From Peptostreptococcaceae bacterium (GTDB taxonomy: Bacteria > Bacillota_A > Clostridia > Peptostreptococcales > Anaerovoracaceae), in assembly GCA_016650135.1 (NCBI GenBank), contig JAENWH010000125.1, positions 1 to 6,174 of the forward strand: a stretch of 6,174 bases of DNA, written 5' to 3'. The translations under genes and the position numbers were made by a program. A model generated the notes under the pieces. That model was not told where the DNA came from, ran no database searches, and was given only the letters and a program-made list of their open reading frames with translations. This document shows, piece after piece, positions 4,340 through 6,174 of this stretch (the first letter of the stretch is position 1; every line of letters begins with the position of its first letter).

Positions 4340-5673
4340 TGGCTAGTTTTGAAAAGATAAAAAGAAAAAATGGTTTTGTTTGCAGAATTAAAGTTGGGAA
4401 TGGCTATGATGTCACCGGCAAGCAAATAGTTGAATCTTTGACTTGGAAGGTTCCTGAAGGACTAACTCCTAGACAAGAAGAAAAGGAACTTAACAAAGTG
4501 ATGGTTGACTTTGAGAAAAAGGTCAAAGAAGGACAAATATTCGATACTGTAAGATTTATTGACTTTTCCGAAAAATGGATTGAATATGCTACCAAAAACT
4601 TAAGCCCTAAATATGTTTCTGAATCCAAAAGGCTTCTTGTTACTATTAACAATGAAATAGGTCATATACCACTTACTAAATTAAAAAAACAGCATCTACA
4701 AACTCTATATAATAGATTATCCGATGAAGTCAAGATTACTCAAAAGAAGTCAACCGATACGGATGGCAATACTGTTATTGAGAAAATTGAAAAGAAGAAG
4801 TCAGCTAATACGATTATTCATTATCATAGACTTATATTAACTATATTAACAAGGGCTGTTCAATGGGATATTATCTCAAGTAATATTTGTTTAGGCAAAG
4901 GACTAGAAATGCCGAAGAAAAAAAGATATGAAGTTAAGTACCTTGACGATAATGGCGCAATTAAGTTTCTTGAGCTGCTAACAAGGGAGCATATTCAATA
5001 TAGAACCTTTTTCGCACTGGCGCTTTATACCGGGTTCAGAAATGGGGAGCTACTTGGCCTTGACTGGGCAGACATTGATTTTGATAACTGTCTTATATCA
5101 GTAAACAAGAGTAGCCAATATATACCAGGAATGGGGATCTTCACTAAAGAAACGAAAAACTCAACTTCTGAAAGAACTATACAGGTAATTCCGGAAATAA
5201 TGGTTCTATTAAAACAGTATAAAGCCTACCAATCTTCTGAACAGTTAAGGCTTGGAACGCTATGGAGATCAAACAGTTTAAACACCAAAGAAAAGTATTG
5301 TGAAAATCATCATGAATGCAGCAAGAATAATGGTAATGTATATTGTTCAAAAAAATGCAAAGATTTTGAGGTGTCTAATAGATTATTTGTTCAAGCTAAC
5401 GGAATACCAATGCATCCTGAAACGCCTAGACAATGGTTAAAGAAGTTTATCAAAAGAGAAGGCTTGGAAGATTTTAACGTTCACTCTTTAAGGCATACAA
5501 ATATAAGTTTAATGATTATGCAAGGAGTTCCTCTCCCTACCGTTGCCAAGATGGCCGGACATAGTTCAACGGCTACCACAACAAGAATCTACTCTCATTC
5601 AATTAAGACTGCTGAACAGATGGCAATAGAAAAGGTTGCCAATATATCAACCCCTAATAGAGAAGCTAAATAG
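4339..5673 (+). CDS. int: Tyrosine site-specific integrase
   Basis: The product is 444 residues. ATG 4339 has AAAGGAG at 4327-4333 and overlaps the preceding TAA. Residues about 1-65 form a beta-rich arm-binding domain of the AP2 type, starting MASFEKIKRKNGFVCRIKVG. Residues about 70-185 are the helical core-binding domain, with a Lys-rich insertion near 134-156. The catalytic domain carries R234 (TGFRNGELLGLDW), a beta-hairpin lysine (K270 or K273), H382 and R385 (HSLRHT), H408 (GHSS) and the nucleophile Y418 (TRIYSHS), so it appears active. Between the lysine and HxxR boxes is a four-cysteine insertion, C321, C327, C336 and C340, which could bind zinc. It would exchange strands at the tRNA anticodon loop using arm sites at 266-284 and 5763-5781. 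Confidence 0.96.
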   Translation: MASFEKIKRKNGFVCRIKVGNGYDVTGKQIVESLTWKVPEGLTPRQEEKELNKVMVDFEKKVKEGQIFDTVRFIDFSEKWIEYATKNLSPKYVSESKRLLVTINNEIGHIPLTKLKKQHLQTLYNRLSDEVKITQKKSTDTDGNTVIEKIEKKKSANTIIHYHRLILTILTRAVQWDIISSNICLGKGLEMPKKKRYEVKYLDDNGAIKFLELLTREHIQYRTFFALALYTGFRNGELLGLDWADIDFDNCLISVNKSSQYIPGMGIFTKETKNSTSERTIQVIPEIMVLLKQYKAYQSSEQLRLGTLWRSNSLNTKEKYCENHHECSKNNGNVYCSKKCKDFEVSNRLFVQANGIPMHPETPRQWLKKFIKREGLEDFNVHSLRHTNISLMIMQGVPLPTVAKMAGHSSTATTTRIYSHSIKTAEQMAIEKVANISTPNREAK

Positions 5674-5683
5674 CATTTAACTT

Positions 5684-5710
5684 AGGCAATCTTAACCGGT
5701 TGTCTTTTTT
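5684..5710 (+). terminator. Integrase terminator
   Basis: An 8-bp stem, 5684-5691 with 5698-5705 and two G-T pairs, has a 6-base loop and is followed by T5705-T5710. It lies 11 bases after the integrase stop. Confidence 0.78.
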
Positions 5711-5762
5711 ATGCCCTGAATAAATATCTTGTCATAAATGTTTATTGTCGTTCATATACTGA

Positions 5763-5781
5763 ATTTTGTCCATTTTGTCCA
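5763..5781 (-). repeat. Right arm-type sites, inverted copy of 266-284
   Basis: ATTTTGTCC ATTTTGTCC A is the exact 19-bp reverse complement of the left block, again as two 9-bp tandem units. The match stops cleanly at both ends. It is separated from the right core by about 225 bp, against about 125 bp on the left, an asymmetry normal for phage-type attachment sites. Confidence 0.78.
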
Positions 5782-5803
5782 TAGTATTTGTTATATAGAT
5801 ATA

Positions 5804-5820
5804 TTGTCCAATATGTCCAT
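5804..5820 (-). repeat. Two further, degenerate TGTCCA arm-type sites
   Basis: TTGTCCA and ATGTCCA occur with the same 9-bp step (TGTCCA at 5805-5810 and 5814-5819) and in the same orientation as the strong pair at 5763-5781. The right arm would therefore hold four integrase sites against two on the left. Confidence 0.5.
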
Positions 5821-5843
5821 ATGCCCTTATAAAGGCATTTTTT
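5821..5843 (+). terminator. Weak hairpin with T-run, possible backup terminator
   Basis: ATGCC (5821-5825) pairs with GGCAT (5834-5838), followed by T5838-T5843. The 5-bp stem is marginal. It could back up the integrase terminator and shield the right core from transcription. It may equally be part of the protein-binding repeats. Confidence 0.3.
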
Positions 5844-5893
5844 AATATATTATTATATATATTTCTACTCCTATATAATGATAATTAGTTTCA

Positions 5894-5915
5894 GGGCATT
5901 ATTAGGGCATTATTT
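5894..5915 (+). repeat. Right GGGCATTA tandem pair, 11-bp unit
   Basis: GGGCATTATTA (5894-5904) is followed directly by GGGCATTATTT (5905-5915), 10 of 11 identical. Core, unit length and orientation match the left pair at 200-221. Confidence 0.5.
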
Positions 5916-5938
5916 ATATAAAAGTCAATGAATACACT

Positions 5939-5963
5939 TGATAGAATATGATATGTTCTGATA
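5939..5963 (+). promoter_or_regulatory. Three TGATA repeats in 10-bp phase, candidate excisionase sites
   Basis: TGATA begins at 5939, 5949 and 5959, so the three copies face one side of the helix. A fourth unphased copy is at 5986. They lie between the arm sites and the right core, where excisionases usually bind direct repeats at about one helical turn. A 5-base motif in AT-rich DNA is weak evidence on its own. Confidence 0.35.
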
Positions 5964-5993
5964 GTATATAATCACCTGTAAATGTTGATAAAT

Positions 5994-6009
5994 AGCCCTT
6001 TTTAGGGCT
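5994..6009. repeat. Hairpin abutting the right core site
   Basis: AGCCCT-TTTT-AGGGCT is a perfect 6-bp stem with a T4 loop whose last two bases are the first two of the 45-bp repeat. It marks the element-side flank of the crossover region and may include the core-type integrase half-site. Confidence 0.45.
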
Positions 6010-6052
6010 TCGAATCTGTCGGTCGGGGGTTCGAGTCCCTCATGCCTCACCA
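6008..6052 (+). repeat. Right attachment core (45-bp direct repeat, copy 2)
   Basis: Exact copy of 97-141. It carries the anticodon loop, anticodon 3' strand, variable region, T arm, 3' acceptor strand and CCA of tRNA-Arg. It lacks the 5' half, so it is not a functional tRNA. It is the displaced original 3' end of the host gene. Confidence 0.94.
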
Positions 6053-6093
6053 AATAAAACAAGACACCTGTTTGGTGTCTTGTTTTATTTTTT
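6052..6093 (+). terminator. Original host terminator of the tRNA gene
   Basis: A perfect 17-bp stem pairs 6052-6068 with 6074-6090 around a 5-base loop. The distal arm is T-rich and continues to T6093. It starts at the final A of the repeated CCA, exactly where a tRNA terminator belongs. It is now 5.9 kb from the tRNA promoter. Confidence 0.85.
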
Positions 6094-6100
6094 GTCAAAG

Positions 6101-6116
6101 TGAGGGACTCGAACCC
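6101..6116 (-). repeat. Inverted T-arm remnant of tRNA-Arg
   Basis: These 16 bases are the exact reverse complement of tRNA positions 116-131 (T arm and first acceptor base), also at 6027-6042. The flanks do not continue the tRNA: no acceptor stem or anticodon arm is present on the minus strand. Probably a leftover of an older integration or rearrangement at this locus. Confidence 0.5.
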
Positions 6117-6174
6117 GAAAGGACATTTATCTTTGCTTTTATATATTTTTTTAAATATTTACTTAAATTACCAG

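Larger units (their letters stand above)
97..6052. mobile_element. Integrated element at tRNA-Arg(UCG), 5.9 kb
   Basis: The element is bounded by a perfect 45-bp direct repeat of the tRNA 3' portion (97-141 and 6008-6052), giving a unit of 5,911 bp. It encodes a tyrosine integrase at the right end, reading toward the right repeat, and an excisionase-type HTH protein. It also carries arm-type repeats near both ends. The repeat starts at the first base of the anticodon loop, which fits strand exchange within that 7-base loop, a known target class of tyrosine integrases. No replication initiator, relaxase, capsid, terminase or transposase is visible. It could be an integrative element mobilised by a helper, a phage satellite, or a deletion derivative of either. 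Confidence 0.93.

Noticed and set aside
5938..5972. Possible outward promoter TTGATA ... TATAAT near the right end
   Set aside because: The boxes are about 23 bases apart, too far for a standard promoter, and the interval is better described by the phased TGATA repeats.
1..6174. CRISPR array, insertion sequence or replication origin with iterons
   Set aside because: No regularly spaced identical repeats with unique spacers, no transposase, and the short repeats cluster at element ends, not beside a replication gene.

Overview
The window holds one complete, small integrated genetic element in an AT-rich, low-GC Gram-positive background. The host call rests on strong AGGAGG-type ribosome binding sites, TTGACA/TATAAT-type promoters and T-tailed hairpin terminators; a clostridial Firmicute is a reasonable guess, but no species is claimed. 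The left edge is a tRNA-Arg(UCG) gene with its own promoter. The 45 bases from its anticodon loop through CCA (97-141) are repeated exactly at 6008-6052. The interval between these copies, 5,911 bp per unit, is an element inserted in the tRNA anticodon loop. The original tRNA terminator now lies beyond the right copy (6052-6093), and the element supplies a replacement just inside its left end (149-178).

Layout from left to right: attachment-site DNA with two families of short repeats (200-284); a small + strand membrane protein (482-709); a shared terminator; then a minus-strand operon reading excisionase (1765-1938), structured leader, Cro/CI-like HTH protein (985-1617) and small membrane protein (780-962). 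After the excisionase promoter comes a decayed small + strand gene (2114-2281). A second minus-strand operon follows, encoding a beta-rich 135-aa protein (3255-3662), a 56-aa protein (3056-3226) and a PIN-domain nuclease (2413-3066), with its own promoter and terminator. A third minus-strand gene (3922-4182) and a 5'-damaged + strand gene (up to 4339) meet head to head at a suspicious junction. The tyrosine integrase (4339-5673) follows, then the right attachment region (5763-6052).

How it works together: integrase and excisionase would move the element using the tRNA core sites, the inverted TGGACAAAA arm sites and possibly the 10-bp-phased TGATA repeats. The HTH protein is the likely switch regulator. 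The beta-rich/56-aa/PIN operon looks like cargo of toxin-antitoxin or anti-phage type. There is no replication, relaxase, capsid or packaging gene, so the element is either a helper-dependent minimal integrative element or a deletion derivative of a larger one. Two visibly damaged genes favour some decay. Two genuine short genes (57-aa excisionase, 56-aa putative antitoxin) and three N-terminal starts (985-1617, 2413-3066, 3255-3662) were settled from ribosome binding sites.
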